DNA of 64,000 nt from Chrysoporthe austroafricana. Its lineage: Eukaryota > Ascomycota > Sordariomycetes > Diaporthales > Cryphonectriaceae. The notes under the pieces were generated by a model. That model did not search any database, was not told the DNA's origin, and was given only the letters and a program-made list of their open reading frames with translations. Below are positions 45,433 through 57,100 of the stretch, piece by piece (the stretch's first letter is position 1; each line of letters begins with the position of its first letter). The translations under genes and the position numbers were made by a program. The stretch spans positions 1,922,001 through 1,986,000 of the forward strand of contig JYIP02000006.1 in the NCBI GenBank assembly GCA_001051155.2. Reading direction: 5' to 3'.

Positions 45433-46256
45433 ATGTACTCGTCCGTCGTGCGTCTCCAGAACACGTTCGGCTTCTTCACCACCGTCGCCTTCGTGATCGC
45501 CGCCCTCATCGCGGCCACCGACCTCCTCGCGCCGCGCACCCCTTCGGTGGGCCTCCTGAAGACGACCAACGTGCAGGTCGTCAAGGGTCGCCCGCACTAC
45601 TACTCCACCAAGAAGGAGGAGTACGCCATCATCAAGTTCAGCCTCGACGCCGACCTGTCAAGCCTCTTCACCTGGAACACCAAGCAGGTCTTCGTATACG
45701 TGACCGCCGAGTGGGGCGGCGGCGACAGCAACGCCACCAGCCAGGCCGTCATCTGGGACAGCATCATCACCGCACCCTCGTCCGACCACCTGGGCAACTA
45801 CGGGCCCGCGACGCTGAAGAAGCTGAGGAAGAGCGCCGCGGGAAGGCCTATAGATCCGAGCCGGTGAGAGCGCTCACCCCCACCCCACCCCACCCCTCCC
45901 TCAGACACACACATATACGTCCCCTCCCCCGGTGCTTCTGCCGCCCAAGATGCTTCCGGAGTGCTAACGCGGCCCGAATTTTCTCTTTCCCCCGGCACAG
46001 CGGCCTGCTCTCCATCAAGAACCAGCGCCCCAAGTACCAGATCACCCACCCCTCCGGCCGGATCGCCGAGACCGACGACGTCCAGCTGCGCCTGCACTAC
46101 AACGTGCAGCCGTGGGTCGGCGCGCTGACGTGGAACCAGGGCAGCGACCTGGGGCTGTGGAAGGCGCTGAGCGGCGGGGTCAGCAAAGCGTTCAGCCTGC
46201 CGGCCATCAAGAAGAAGGACGGCGACGACGGCGCCAAGAAGCAGAAGGCCGCATAG
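45433..46256 (+). CDS. SPC3: Signal peptidase complex subunit 3
   Basis: Exons 45433-45863 and 46001-46256 (intron GTGAGA...GCACAG, with GCTAAC branch site near 45963) give about 228 aa. The short cytosolic start MYSSVVRLQNTFGFFTT leads into a single membrane anchor (about 14-35). The lumenal domain has YAIIKFSLDADLSSLFTWNT and KQVFVYVTAEW, which are characteristic of Spc3/SPC22-23, and an N-glycosylation site (SNATS, as often found here). After the intron come LLSIKNQRPKYQITHPSGRI and ETDDVQLRLHYNVQPWVGAL, also conserved. Spc3 is an essential non-catalytic subunit that positions the active subunit Sec11 for cleavage of signal peptides in the ER. The Lys-rich C-terminal tail is longer than in yeast. 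Confidence 0.95.
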
Positions 46257-47108
46257 GGCGCCACCGCCGTTGCGGCTCCGGTCCCCGGTTGGGACGAAAA
46301 TGGTCTCCTCGTCGATGTTTGATCCCGGCCTCGTGAACGTGAGGGTGCCCTTGGGCTCACGGAGACGACCCGAGCGCTAATGAAAATATAATGACGGTGG
46401 GAGGGTCGCGCTGGCAACCTCCAGATCTTCCGCTACCACACTTAAGTAGGGAATAGATTTAAGATTAAGGCCTCCCCGTAGGATGGAATCTGCTGCAGGT
46501 CGCAAGGATCTAGCCAGGAGGCAGGCATTCTCAAAGTCCAAGGCAATAAATTCCAGGTATTGCTCATAAATGCTCCGGATTCTTTTTTGGGTCTCTATCG
46601 CCGTCCGCTACATCTATCGCTACTCCACGGTGGACCTTCTGAAGAACAAGCCTTCGTACATAGCGCGACCGGAAGGTCGCCTCATAGCCATGTAGTATCA
46701 AAGCATCTAGCACAAAGGCCACCCTCGTGATTATCATCTCGGAGCATGCACACCTCGTCATAGTTCACCATGTCCATGCTCCGCGCCCATCTCTGGCGCA
46801 CTACAGCTCTCCAAAGTGCCAGACACCCTTTGCCACAGAAGATTCATCCAGCATGGAACTACCAGAGCCATCGGCAGAGATGTACATCGGCCACCATACG
46901 GCGACCGAGGCCTCATAGAAAATGCCCTCGGGTCGTTCTACAGCGAGTGACCATCCCGGATCCCGAAGCGTGTCTCAACGTGGCCATAGGCATCGCCGCT
47001 AGGTGTGGTCCACGTTATCCATCTGTGATCGGTCGAACTGTAGATCAGCCTCAACCCGCCATGAGACTCGTCGTACCAGCCCTTACGGCCATGCTGCACC
47101 GGGGCAGG
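46257..47108. other. Shared 3' region of SPC3 and XRN1
   Basis: About 850 bp between convergent genes. ORFs here are short and unsupported. Confidence 0.45.
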
Positions 47109-50100
47109 CTATGCCGCCGGCTGTTGGGCACCACCGCCTCTTCCACGACCCCGAGGACCCCCACGGCCCCTACCACGGCCTCGAGGCCGAGCATCAAGAC
47201 CTGCTGGCGGCGGGACGGCGTTGAACGACTGCGCCGGTGCAGTGTTCTGTTGGGAGTGGCCATTTACGGTGCCCGCGCCGTTCGTACCGCCTCGTCCGCG
47301 AGAAGCACCATTACCACGACCGCCTCTATAGCCGTTCTGATGGCCTCCTCGCCCACCCTGATAACCTTGCTGAGGTGTCTGGTTTGGTGAGGGGCGGTAG
47401 ACTAGGTTACTAGGTTGGATGTTGAGTGAGCCGCGTTGGTGGCCATCGTGGCCACCTCGTCCTCGCTGACCATTGAGCGCGCCACGCCACGAACCAGTAA
47501 GCGGTGGCGGGGTAGGAGCATCGTGGTAGCTCCTTCCAGGCGCACCAGGCGCTCCATAACCGCCGCTCGCAACGAGTGTGGTGAGCGATGGGTGCGGTGC
47601 CCTTGCCATCTGAGCCTTGGATCCAATGACGACCTGTCGGTCAGTGAGATTAAGCACAGACGTCGCAGGGACAGTCTGGCCGCGGAACGCAGGACATCGG
47701 CCGTCGAGCGTGTTGCCACTCATGAAGGTGATGTCGAAGAGAATATCGAGGATCTTGTTGCTGCCTGCACGACTAATGCCGACCACCGTACCGCGCGAGG
47801 CAATGGGGACCTTGCCGATATCCTGGACATACACGACCCGATCGCCTAGGCGGAACTTTTGGCTGCCGAGTCTATGCTCCGCGTCGCTAGGCTTCAACAG
47901 GGCGCTGCGTGGCACACCCTTGATGTTCTGAGGCGTGGTCTCCTGCGCCGCGGCAAGAGCTGCCTCAGCAGCCTGTGCCAGCTCCATGACGACATTAGAG
48001 TCGAGCTGCTCGGCTTCCAGGGGTACTTTCGGGAAGCTGTTGGTGCCCACAGACTTCAGATATTGAGCCACCTCCTTGATCTTGGCTGTTGCCGTGTTCT
48101 CATCCGGCCATATATCAGTAGCTGCGATATCCTTTTTCTGCACATTCTTGTGCAGACCGGCAAAGAAGTCTGGGAACTTCTGCATGTATTCGCGGACCAG
48201 TTGAATGGCCTTGCGACTATACTCCCAACCGGAGTCCGACTTTCTTGAATAGCCGAGTACCTTCATCTTCCTTGATTCAAACTTGAGGTTGAGACCCAAG
48301 TTGACCTTGAGTCCGCCAACCCCAATAACCTGGTATGATGAGGTGATCTTGCTGAAGGCGAGCGGGTGGAGGCTCAAGTCCCTAGCGACCTGAAATGATG
48401 GAACGTATCTGTTCTCTCGTTCATGTTTGAAGATGACTTGCTTCGCGAACTCCGGCTCTTTGTTATTCATCTTCGAGATGGTGACTTCCAACTTGGGTCC
48501 GACGTAGCCAGTAACAGCCAAAGGCCTGCCATAGTTGAAGTCTCCTAGGTAGAAAGCACGCGTGCTGACAGGAAACTCCTCCTCTAGAGGAAGGGCCGCC
48601 CTCTCTAGGAAGCGCTCATCCTCATTGACCACTTCGTCAACAATAGTCTGTGAAGCATAGAAATCTCTCATGCCGGGAATCTCGCCATATTCCTTGACCG
48701 TGGCGCCTTCATCGGTCTTGATTAGGCCCTTGAGCATTTCGACGTGCACCATGGACTCCACGTCGCCGATCAGGATGCCCAAGCGCTTGCTGTAGAAATC
48801 TTCCCAGTACCTTGCATTTTTGTTGAAGTCATCGATCTCCTTATTGGAGTGGTCCCTGAGAACAACTTGTTCAGATCCATTTTCTGCCAGAGTGTAGTCG
48901 AAGAGTTCGTCCGAGACGCGAACGATCTTCGCCTCCTGGAGGAATGGGTATCCTACAAAGCATCGCTGGCCAAGCTTGGTTTTGGCGTTTTCGACCTTAG
49001 TCCGAATGCCAGAATCGGTAAGGGTGACCACCATGCTCTCGTTCCGGCTATCCGCCTGGAAAACATTAACTCCGTGGAAGCCAAGAGTTGCATTGTATGG
49101 TAGTGTAGCCAAGCTCGGGAAGCCAGCAAGAGCGGAGACATTGAGTAATGCGCCGTCCATCAATCCCTGCCTGTTGCTCAGGCCGTCTGTTGGAGGCAGA
49201 TCGAAGATGTTCTCAACGCAGCGGCAGTGCGGAATGTCGGGAAAGATTCCCACCATTGACGACGGATAGATGAAATCGTATTCCGAGGAGTAGGTGAACT
49301 TGATGGGAACATTGAAGCCATTCCTCTCCTTTTCATCATCGGAGAGTAGCTCATTCTTGGGGGCCATTGCATCCAAAAGTCTCTTCTCGTCAATGAACGG
49401 AATCTTGACAACCGCCTCCCAGTCCATCTTCTTCCCGTTCATGTCGAGTTGGAAGTCTCTGGGATAAAAGTCAATGATGGGTGAGCCGGAGCTTGTCATC
49501 AGATCCCAGTAGACTGTCGGTACGATCTTCTTGCTTCGGTCAGGAAGCACACCCATCAGCTGCTCAAAAGGTCTGAAAGGCTGGCCGAGTTGAAAATTGA
49601 GGTCGGCACCGAGACCCTTAATGACATCCGAGATCAGTGGGGAATAGTGGTATTGGTAAAACCATGGCCAGGAGCAAATGCCGCGATAATAGTAGTAGAG
49701 GACCCATTGCAAGCCCTGTACGTAGTTCTCGCATAGCTTTCTGAGCTCAGCCTCCTTGGTGTCCGGCGTCCACTCAGGGAACTTCTCGGCATAGTACTTA
49801 TCCTTCCACTCCTGGAATTTCTGCTGATATAGGACCTCGTATTGGACCTGAGCCTCCTCTGCTGAGACGTCCTGCACTTCGGCATTATCGTATTTCTTAA
49901 CAAGACGGTTGATGGCAAGCTGCGACTCATCCTCCTCCTCTTCTTCCTCGTCGCCGTCCATTTCTGGCTTGGGCGGGAAGGAGAGCACGAGGTGGCGCTC
50001 ACCATCGTCGTCTGGATCGGTTGACCAGTTCAGGTTCGCGCTATCCGCAAGGTCCTGGACGAACTTGCGATCAGCAGCTTTGAGACTTGTTCCAAGATCG

Positions 50101-51329
50101 AGGGTCTGAGAGGATCGCTTGGTCAAGAACGGCTTGATGTTCTGCTTCCACAGCGTCTTCTGCGCTGATGTCACGATCAGCTTGCCCTTGGGCTTCGGAG
50201 CCGCCTTTCCGTTCTCGGCCGTGCGCTTAGCCCGGAACCATTTCTGATCCTCAGCCTCGTGTTCGAAAAACCGATACTCCTCCTTGCTGAGCTCCTCGAG
50301 AAGAAGACCGAGGTGCTTCAAGTTCATAACACCGTTCTCGTTAATGTAGCCGTCGCATTTCGGTAGGACTTTCTTGTACGTCCTAAACATCATGGCCAAA
50401 GCACCCTCATTAATGTGAATGCGAGGAAGGTTAGGCAAGAAATCGTTGCCCACGAAGAAGGCCATGAGAATGAAGTCGTCGATGACGTGTTCCATGTCAA
50501 ATGGGAAACCCAAAGCCGTTGCGCCGGTTTCCTTTAGATCCTGGAATTCCAACTCTAAATACTCCCTGACGATGCACAGATGCATAAGGTAGAAGTTCTG
50601 GTGCTCTAGCTCCTTGGACTGCACCTTAGACTGGCGGCCAAAAGTAACCTCTTCGCGAAGAAGGCAGAAGTGCGGGTCGTGACTGAGCAGACCCAGCATG
50701 ATCAGATCCGCGTCCAGGCCGTATAGACAATGCCGCATATTTGGGTGGTAATCCGGTTGCGCCCTTGCGTTCCGAATGTACTCCATGATCTTATGTTCAC
50801 CCTCGCCAGGAACCTCATGGCCAGAGAGGACAATCTCGCAGCCTTGCCACTCTTTGTCTTCCGTCACCTTCTTGTTGATGAAGTATCTAAGCTGCTTCGA
50901 CAGCTTCGCCATGAACTCGGTCCCGGGCGTGATGCAGTTGCTGTCGAATGGTTCCTCCTTGGGCAGTTCCTGCCCCTCCCGTAGCGCCTTCTCTCTTGCT
51001 TGCTCGGCGTCAAGTGCCGTTCTGAATCGCCTTGCGCGCTGCTGGTTCATCTTGGCGCGAGGCGCAACACCATCGACGGCCATGAAGAACAGCTGCTTTG
51101 GTTTGATCTTGCCGAACAGGTGTTCGATGTAGTTGAATATCCGGATGAACATCTCCTCCTCGCTCAGACGGAACTGGGTGTCGTCCGAGTCCTTGTGAGT
51201 GCAGTTGTGAATGATTCCGTTCATATCGAGGTAGAGGCAGTCGAACTCGGGAATGCGGTTCTCTGCGATCAGCTGGGAGATCGCAGGATAGCGCTCGGAG
51301 AGCCATCTGAAGAACTTGGGAACACCCAT
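47109..51329 (-). CDS. XRN1: 5'-3' exoribonuclease Xrn1
   Basis: A single-exon frame of 1406 aa. Xrn1 degrades decapped mRNA 5'-3' in the cytoplasm and finishes decay of many other 5'-monophosphate RNAs. The start MGVPKFFRWLSERYPAISQL is the invariant N-terminus. The acidic metal-binding residues are in CLYLDMNGIIHNC, VDGVAPRAKMNQQRARRFRT (with the basic 5'-phosphate pocket), GEGEHKIMEYIRNA and LYGLDADLIMLGL. FFVGNDFLPNLPRIHI lies in the second conserved region. The D1-D4 domains and SH3-like part (about 720-1200) follow, including KFRLGDRVVYVQDIGKVPIA. The last 130 residues are an RGG/Gly-rich, disordered tail (RGRGRGRGGPRGRGRGGG), which in other fungi helps bind RNA or decapping partners. 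Confidence 0.97.
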   Translation of the reverse strand: MGVPKFFRWLSERYPAISQLIAENRIPEFDCLYLDMNGIIHNCTHKDSDDTQFRLSEEEMFIRIFNYIEHLFGKIKPKQLFFMAVDGVAPRAKMNQQRARRFRTALDAEQAREKALREGQELPKEEPFDSNCITPGTEFMAKLSKQLRYFINKKVTEDKEWQGCEIVLSGHEVPGEGEHKIMEYIRNARAQPDYHPNMRHCLYGLDADLIMLGLLSHDPHFCLLREEVTFGRQSKVQSKELEHQNFYLMHLCIVREYLELEFQDLKETGATALGFPFDMEHVIDDFILMAFFVGNDFLPNLPRIHINEGALAMMFRTYKKVLPKCDGYINENGVMNLKHLGLLLEELSKEEYRFFEHEAEDQKWFRAKRTAENGKAAPKPKGKLIVTSAQKTLWKQNIKPFLTKRSSQTLDLGTSLKAADRKFVQDLADSANLNWSTDPDDDGERHLVLSFPPKPEMDGDEEEEEEDESQLAINRLVKKYDNAEVQDVSAEEAQVQYEVLYQQKFQEWKDKYYAEKFPEWTPDTKEAELRKLCENYVQGLQWVLYYYYRGICSWPWFYQYHYSPLISDVIKGLGADLNFQLGQPFRPFEQLMGVLPDRSKKIVPTVYWDLMTSSGSPIIDFYPRDFQLDMNGKKMDWEAVVKIPFIDEKRLLDAMAPKNELLSDDEKERNGFNVPIKFTYSSEYDFIYPSSMVGIFPDIPHCRCVENIFDLPPTDGLSNRQGLMDGALLNVSALAGFPSLATLPYNATLGFHGVNVFQADSRNESMVVTLTDSGIRTKVENAKTKLGQRCFVGYPFLQEAKIVRVSDELFDYTLAENGSEQVVLRDHSNKEIDDFNKNARYWEDFYSKRLGILIGDVESMVHVEMLKGLIKTDEGATVKEYGEIPGMRDFYASQTIVDEVVNEDERFLERAALPLEEEFPVSTRAFYLGDFNYGRPLAVTGYVGPKLEVTISKMNNKEPEFAKQVIFKHERENRYVPSFQVARDLSLHPLAFSKITSSYQVIGVGGLKVNLGLNLKFESRKMKVLGYSRKSDSGWEYSRKAIQLVREYMQKFPDFFAGLHKNVQKKDIAATDIWPDENTATAKIKEVAQYLKSVGTNSFPKVPLEAEQLDSNVVMELAQAAEAALAAAQETTPQNIKGVPRSALLKPSDAEHRLGSQKFRLGDRVVYVQDIGKVPIASRGTVVGISRAGSNKILDILFDITFMSGNTLDGRCPAFRGQTVPATSVLNLTDRQVVIGSKAQMARAPHPSLTTLVASGGYGAPGAPGRSYHDAPTPPPLTGSWRGALNGQRGRGGHDGHQRGSLNIQPSNLVYRPSPNQTPQQGYQGGRGGHQNGYRGGRGNGASRGRGGTNGAGTVNGHSQQNTAPAQSFNAVPPPAGLDARPRGRGRGRGGPRGRGRGGGAQQPAA

Positions 51330-53098
51330 GTTGATCGTGTTGCGGGCGATGCGGCTCGCAGGTGTGCTGCAGACAGAAAGGCCAAGGCCTTATTGAGATG
51401 CGCAAAACGATGGGTAAGTTGCTTGCGATTGGTACGGCACGACAAATATGGCCGATTTCAGAGAATGGAAATGCAAGACGCTGCTCCGCGGTACGAAAGG
51501 ATCTAGATCGAGGTGTCGCAATCGCTTTGCGCCCAGGTCGTGCAGCTGAACGTCCAAGAGGAATTCAGGTGCAATATCCTCTGTTGCGCCTATATTTCCA
51601 AGGAAATACGGAAACGAAATCTTGTAGGCGAGAGCCCGGGAAGGTGTGGGAAGCCAGCAGCGGCAGAAGAGTGATGATGTTATTCAGATCGAAAGACCAG
51701 CATCGTCACAGCGAGCTGATCTGGTAGTGGCGGGACAGTGTGGGGCAGTTGGGCACGGACCACCTGTGGACTACGATTGAGCTCTTCATCCTAGCGTGGC
51801 ACCCCACGCATGCCCAGATCATCACATGCATCTAAACAGCTAACTCCGTTTCCCTGACTTGAAGCCAGACGCGCAGCCAGTAAATGATGATCAGAAAGGC
51901 CCATTGACAAAGGAGGAACTAGTACAGAGGAGCCTCCCCCCCCATATTGCGATGCGCTTTGAACAGCCTCGGGCGAATCTCAGAGTCATTTTGCAAATAG
52001 AGTAGTTAGGCCATGAATAGGGCCATCACCACGGCGAAACCTTCGAAATGGCTAACAAAGACAAACGGCTTTCAGGCAAGTAAACGCCGCTCTACCTCAA
52101 TACCAGCGGAAGAATGGTGATGAACCAACGAAAAGAGCAGGACCGGGCAGGTCCAAGACTTCGACTCGTCTTAGAATAGTGACACAGCTGTAATGCCCTC
52201 CCTGCAGTAGGGAAGACTGCAGTGTAGGTTTGTGCCTATATATACCGGCCGCATCGTTTCTGCAGCAAGACACGCTGGGGCAGGGCTAAATATCTTCAGG
52301 ACAAGGTACATGGTCTAGCAGCGGGACATGTTGGATGTACAAGGACAAGGTGGAAAGTGCAAGGAGCGCTCTCGGGCTCCAATCCCAGCATGACCGGTGG
52401 GACTTGAGGCTTCAAGAATAAGAAAACACCGCGCGGGGAGCGAGATTTACTTAAGTAGCCAAGTCATTTTTGCTCCATGAGCGGCGTGTGGCTTGAAGTG
52501 GCAGCCGGTGGCGTTCGAGAAAGCCTCATACTTACTTGGGCAACGCATGGTCAAAGTCCGAGGGTTTGTTCTACTCAAGGCATAGAAGCTGCTATGTCGA
52601 GACCGCGTCTCTTTGTTCCAATTTTGAGAGTAAAGGACTATGTAAGCCTCAGCCAAAGGTTTGGAGGGGGTGTAAACAATTCTATAATTCATTGCTACTT
52701 CGGTAGGAAGACGCTACATATCGAGGAGTGCTAATCTTTCTGCAAAGTCTTTGCCTACCTCAGAATGCTGTCCTTGCTTAGCCTCCAATTTCAGGTACAT
52801 CAATACCCAGCTCTTCTGAGCTAGAATCTACGTTATGACTATACCCTTCGCCTCATTCTAATAAGCTCAATTGATCTTTTATTCAACATTAAGAGAGATA
52901 TATATCTTGGGAGCGATATTTCCTTTACAATACCGGTCACTATAATAGTCTGTCCGATATTGTCGTGATACCTGGCCTAATGTTGTCCGTGGCCTGTTTC
53001 ATGACCTGCATATTGGACAGGTCATAACAGTAGTATATAATATTCCTACAGCCAACGCAAGGTTGCCAGCCCTAGGCAAAGCTTCGAGAGCTCAGATT
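51330..53098. other. Upstream region of XRN1 and flank of the repeat island
   Basis: 1.77 kb without a supported gene. Composition changes from about 52700 rightwards, becoming more AT-rich before the foldback at 53099. It probably contains the XRN1 promoter on its left side. Confidence 0.45.
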
Positions 53099-53287
53099 GC
53101 CAGGGCACTGCCGATATAGCGAAAATCGCGAGCGATTTCGAGCTCAAGCTCAAGAACCGAATGGCGCCTGGCCTGCTATAGAACGCGGGCCGAAACCACG
53201 CGCCGCCTACGGCGTCCCGCGGTTTTCGCCGGCCCGCATTCGCAGGCGCCATTCTGGTTCTCTCGCTATATACGCCTCTGGTCTGGC
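53099..53287. repeat. GC-rich imperfect foldback (inverted repeat)
   Basis: The left arm includes AAGAACCGAATGGCGCCTG at 53152-53170, and the right arm includes CAGGCGCCATTCTGGTTCT at 53243-53261, its near-perfect reverse complement. The outer arms also pair (GATATAGCGA near 53113-53122 with TCGCTATATA near 53263-53272), and the inner arms pair around 53185-53240. A small extra hairpin (AAATCGCGAGCGATTT) sits in the left arm only. It looks like a MITE-like foldback or a structured end of the neighbouring mobile element. Confidence 0.7.
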
Positions 53288-53320
53288 CGGCGTGGAGGCT
53301 GGAGGGCTGGCTGGGCTGGT

Positions 53321-53374
53321 CCCGACCGACCCGACCTCCCGACCGACCCGACCTCCCGACCGACCGCACCTTCC
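53321..53374. repeat. 18-bp tandem repeat (CCGACC-rich)
   Basis: Nearly three copies of an 18-bp unit made of CCGACCGACCCGACCTCC-like sequence, directly after the foldback. Confidence 0.8.
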
Positions 53375-53422
53375 TATCGGTCAGACCGGCCATCTCCGAG
53401 AAAAAATTCGCCGAATTGTTCT

Positions 53423-53995
53423 AGCATTTATTTACAGATAGTGCTTAGACGGAAGATTCTTTTGCGCCGAGCATATAGATAGACAGCCTGCCGGCCTAAA
53501 AGGCTTGTCGGCCTGGAAGGCTTGCTGGCCTGGCCGATACAGAAATAGGCTATCCAGTAAAGGTTCCTTTTTAAGCGGCTTAACCTCTAGCATTTATCCG
53601 CAAATAGTGCTTAGACGGAGGATTCTTTTGTGCCGAGCATACAAATAGAGGGCCTGTCGGTCTGGAAGGCTTGCTAGTCTGGAGGGCTTGTCGGTCTAGA
53701 GGGCTTATCGGTCTAGAAGGCTTGTCGGTCTAAAAGGCTTATCGGTCTAGAGGGCTTATCGGTCTAGAGGGCTTGTCGGTCTAAAGGGCTTATCGGCCTA
53801 GAAGGCTTGCTGGCCTGGCCGGTACAGAAATAGGCTATTCAATAGAGGCTCCTTTTTAAGCGGCTTAACCTTTAGCATTTATCCGCAAATAGTGCTTAGA
53901 TAAAAGATTTTTCTGTGCCAAGCATACAGATAAAGGGCCTATCGGTCTGGAAGGTTTGCTAGTCTAGAAAGCTTATCAATCTAGAAGAACTTGCT
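53423..53995. repeat. Higher-order tandem repeat with 17-bp subunits
   Basis: Three long units start with AGCATTTAT...AGTGCTTAGA at 53423, 53589 and 53874. The spacings are 166 and 285 bp, a difference of 119 bp, exactly seven 17-bp steps. The inner 17-mers read like GGTCTAGAAGGCTTGTC with variants. The block lies just past the stop of the decayed Helitron frame and so is probably its 3' non-coding part. The copies become more TA-rich to the right, as RIP proceeds. Confidence 0.8.
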
Positions 53996-54114
53996 AAAGA
54001 AAATATTAGCCAGAATCTTTAGCAGAAATATATAAACCTAGTTTACGGCTATTAATACAAGCCGGTTAAAGAAAACAAAATCTATTATTAATATCTATTA
54101 TTAATATTTGCTAT

Positions 54115-57100
54115 TTATCGCTCTTCCTTATCTTGTATAACTTATACGTTACGACGGACTTAATTTGCTATCTTTGCTGCCGCCGTTTCGCCTTGAAAGC
54201 GCCGAAACATTTCGAAACCGAAAGGCTGCTCGAAAAGGATACTATCCAGGGATTTCACTCGAAATAAGGCTATATATATCAAGCTAGGCTAGAACTCCTT
54301 CTTGGCAATATTCAGGATAATACGATCAATAATAAAGCCTTGCAACTTATAGATTATAATAATATACGAAATAAAGAGAAGAAACTGGACTTGCTCGCAT
54401 TCGATATCTCGATATACGAACTGCCGGCTAGATCTGAAAATAAGCATTAAGGCGCGGCTATCCTCGTTCTGGTAAATGGAAGGTCCCGAATATTTATAGC
54501 TATTAGCAGCTTCTTTACGAAAATTAAAGGAGAAAAATATTTACTTATCGAAACAGACGAAAACGATATAAGAGCTCGTTTCCTGCTAGTTTACGCCTTC
54601 CTTCCAAACTAGCTTCTTAATAGTGCTAGAAGTATTATTAATTAAGCTTTAAGGCATATAGAGATTCTCGGAAAGAAGGATTCGGGCGCTAGGGCAAACT
54701 AGAAAATAAAAATCCAAATTACCGGCATTTCTAGTATTAGCTTTATCTTAGCCCTAACCGATACTTATAATCTTAATGCTTACGATAAGGATCTGGAACT
54801 TATTTATATAAACAAAATTATAGCTATTTATTTCTTTATTCGTAAGGAAAATACGAATAGCGCTATCGAACTTAGCAATCTTTTCGGCCGTAATAGATTT
54901 GTAGAAATGGCAGCATATGCTTAGAAGCTCTTATATAAGCTTATTGCAATTCATAACCCGTATGCTTTCGAGAACGCATTTAAAAGCCGCTTACGAAAGG
55001 TCTGCTTGGCATATAATAATTAATAAGCAAGCAATATAATCGATAGCTATATAAGCGACCTGATTATTAATTTCGAAAGCTTTGAAATCCTTTTTAATAT
55101 AATAAAAAAGCTTATCAAAAATAAGTAATAGCTAATAAAAATTACTAAACAAAAGGATATTAATATTACTGAAAATTTTGCTAAAACCAGGAAAAGCCTT
55201 TCGTAAGTATATGCTAATTAAGGCTATTATATTAAAGCCGATTATAGACTTTTCGTTAATAATGAAATACTTAATATTTATTAAATCTTGTTAGAGCTAA
55301 ACAAAGCCGATATTAGCCAAAAGAATATAATTAAAAGCTTTAAAGATAGGAAAATAAAGGAAAGAATATAAAGTATAACTATTAATTTTATTAGCAATTA
55401 TATTTATAAGCGCCAGGCAAGCAATAGGATTAGAATGGCCGTAAGCTTTTATTTCTATCTTTAGAGCTTTAGAAAGAATCTTAATAATAAAAGACTTGCT
55501 ATAACTAGCCGTATTATTGCAATTAATATAATATAAGTTAGAATCGTTATTAGCAAGAATTTGGCAATAATAATAAACGTATTTCTCGAATAGAAAATAT
55601 TATTCAGAATTGAACAAGTCGATTATATCGTTAGGAAAGTTATCTTTAGAAATAATTAAACTATAAGATTATATTAAGGAATAAATAAACTAATAATTTT
55701 CGTTAATTTTATTAAGCTTAGGATAGCTCCTTATACTATTAGCCCAGTTAGCATTCAGATCGATCTTTCGGCAGCTAAGCTTGTCAAACTTGTCAAAAGG
55801 GTCGAAATCTCGATTAGGAGCTGCGCGCGCAAGCTTTTCCTAAAAGCCCGGTACGGTTTTTAGAAAATCCTAATAATTTTTGAATTTGTCCGTATCTTAA
55901 AGGGGAAGAATATTAATAGCATAGTAATCGTAAATATTATGCTCGTAATATTGCTAGCAAGCTTGATATACTAGCTTGTAAAAAGCGTATTCTTAGCCTT
56001 TTATAATTAGCAAAATATTAAGATTACGGAAAGAATAATAGAATATTAGCTTAATATAATAGAAATTTTCGTTCTTAGCCGTATTAGGCTTATAAATAAG
56101 GAAATAATTGAGAATATAAGCTTTAGCTATAAGCTATAAAATTAGCGGTTTAGCTTCCTAATTATATAGCATTAGCTATTCGAAATAGCTAATATTTTCG
56201 AGCTGGGAAATAGTAGCGCGGTTTTTGTATTTAGCTAGAAAAGATTGCTTTAATCGTATATCCTTATTATTTATCCGAAACTAGTAAGGCTAATTGCTTT
56301 CGGGGCGATAGTCGATAGGAATAATAACTTTTAAGCTGCTAATAAGCTTATAGCAAAGAAAATAATATATAATCTCGTACTAAAACTAATCTTTTTTGCC
56401 AATTAGCTTATTCATTATACGGATAATAAAGGAAAAGAAAGGATTCCGATTGCTAATATAAGGAAATATTTGATTAGCAATCTCATTATAAAATGCTAAT
56501 TTAATTTCCGTTTTGGAATAGTATTTAGCGATATAAATCTTAATAATATGCTAATTAGTATAAGGGCTAATATTTATATTAGCCTTTTAGCCGATCTGAA
56601 AGGCTATTTAATACGGATTTAAGCGCTAATCGTTACGAGCAAGCAGAAATAATTAATATTTGGGATTCAATTCCTTATTAATAGCTAGTTCAAGCCGCAA
56701 AAAGCGAAAGAAATAGAAACGGCATTGCAAATCAGCTAGCAAAATGCCTATTTTATTCAATTGCTCGAGAACGGCTATCCCGAAACTTGAAACGTAATCG
56801 CAATAATTCTTAACTTATATACGGTTTGCTTCTTTAACTTATTCTAAGATTTCTATAATTAGTTCTTACGCAAGCTTAGTTTTTTTCTAACGGAAATAAT
56901 GCAAAAAGAAGCAAATATAAATAGAAATGCAAAAGATTAAGTTAATTAAGTAATCTTATATAAATAACTAATTCGAAACGATTATAGAAAAGCAAATATT
57001 ATCGTAATCGGGAAAGCATTCCTTATTGCTAGGAAAATTAGGATTGACCGCATTAATATAATATTCCCAGAACTTAGCGAATGCCTGATAGCTTAGCTCG

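Noticed and set aside
45258..46256. 332-codon plus-strand frame over SPC3
   Set aside because: It reads SPC3 in the wrong frame, crosses the intron and lacks motifs.
54720..56900. Plus-strand reading through the RIP island with few stops
   Set aside because: At first it looked like a second decayed ORF, but the minus strand of the same stretch carries Helitron helicase landmarks in order. The plus reading is antisense with chance openness in TA-rich DNA.
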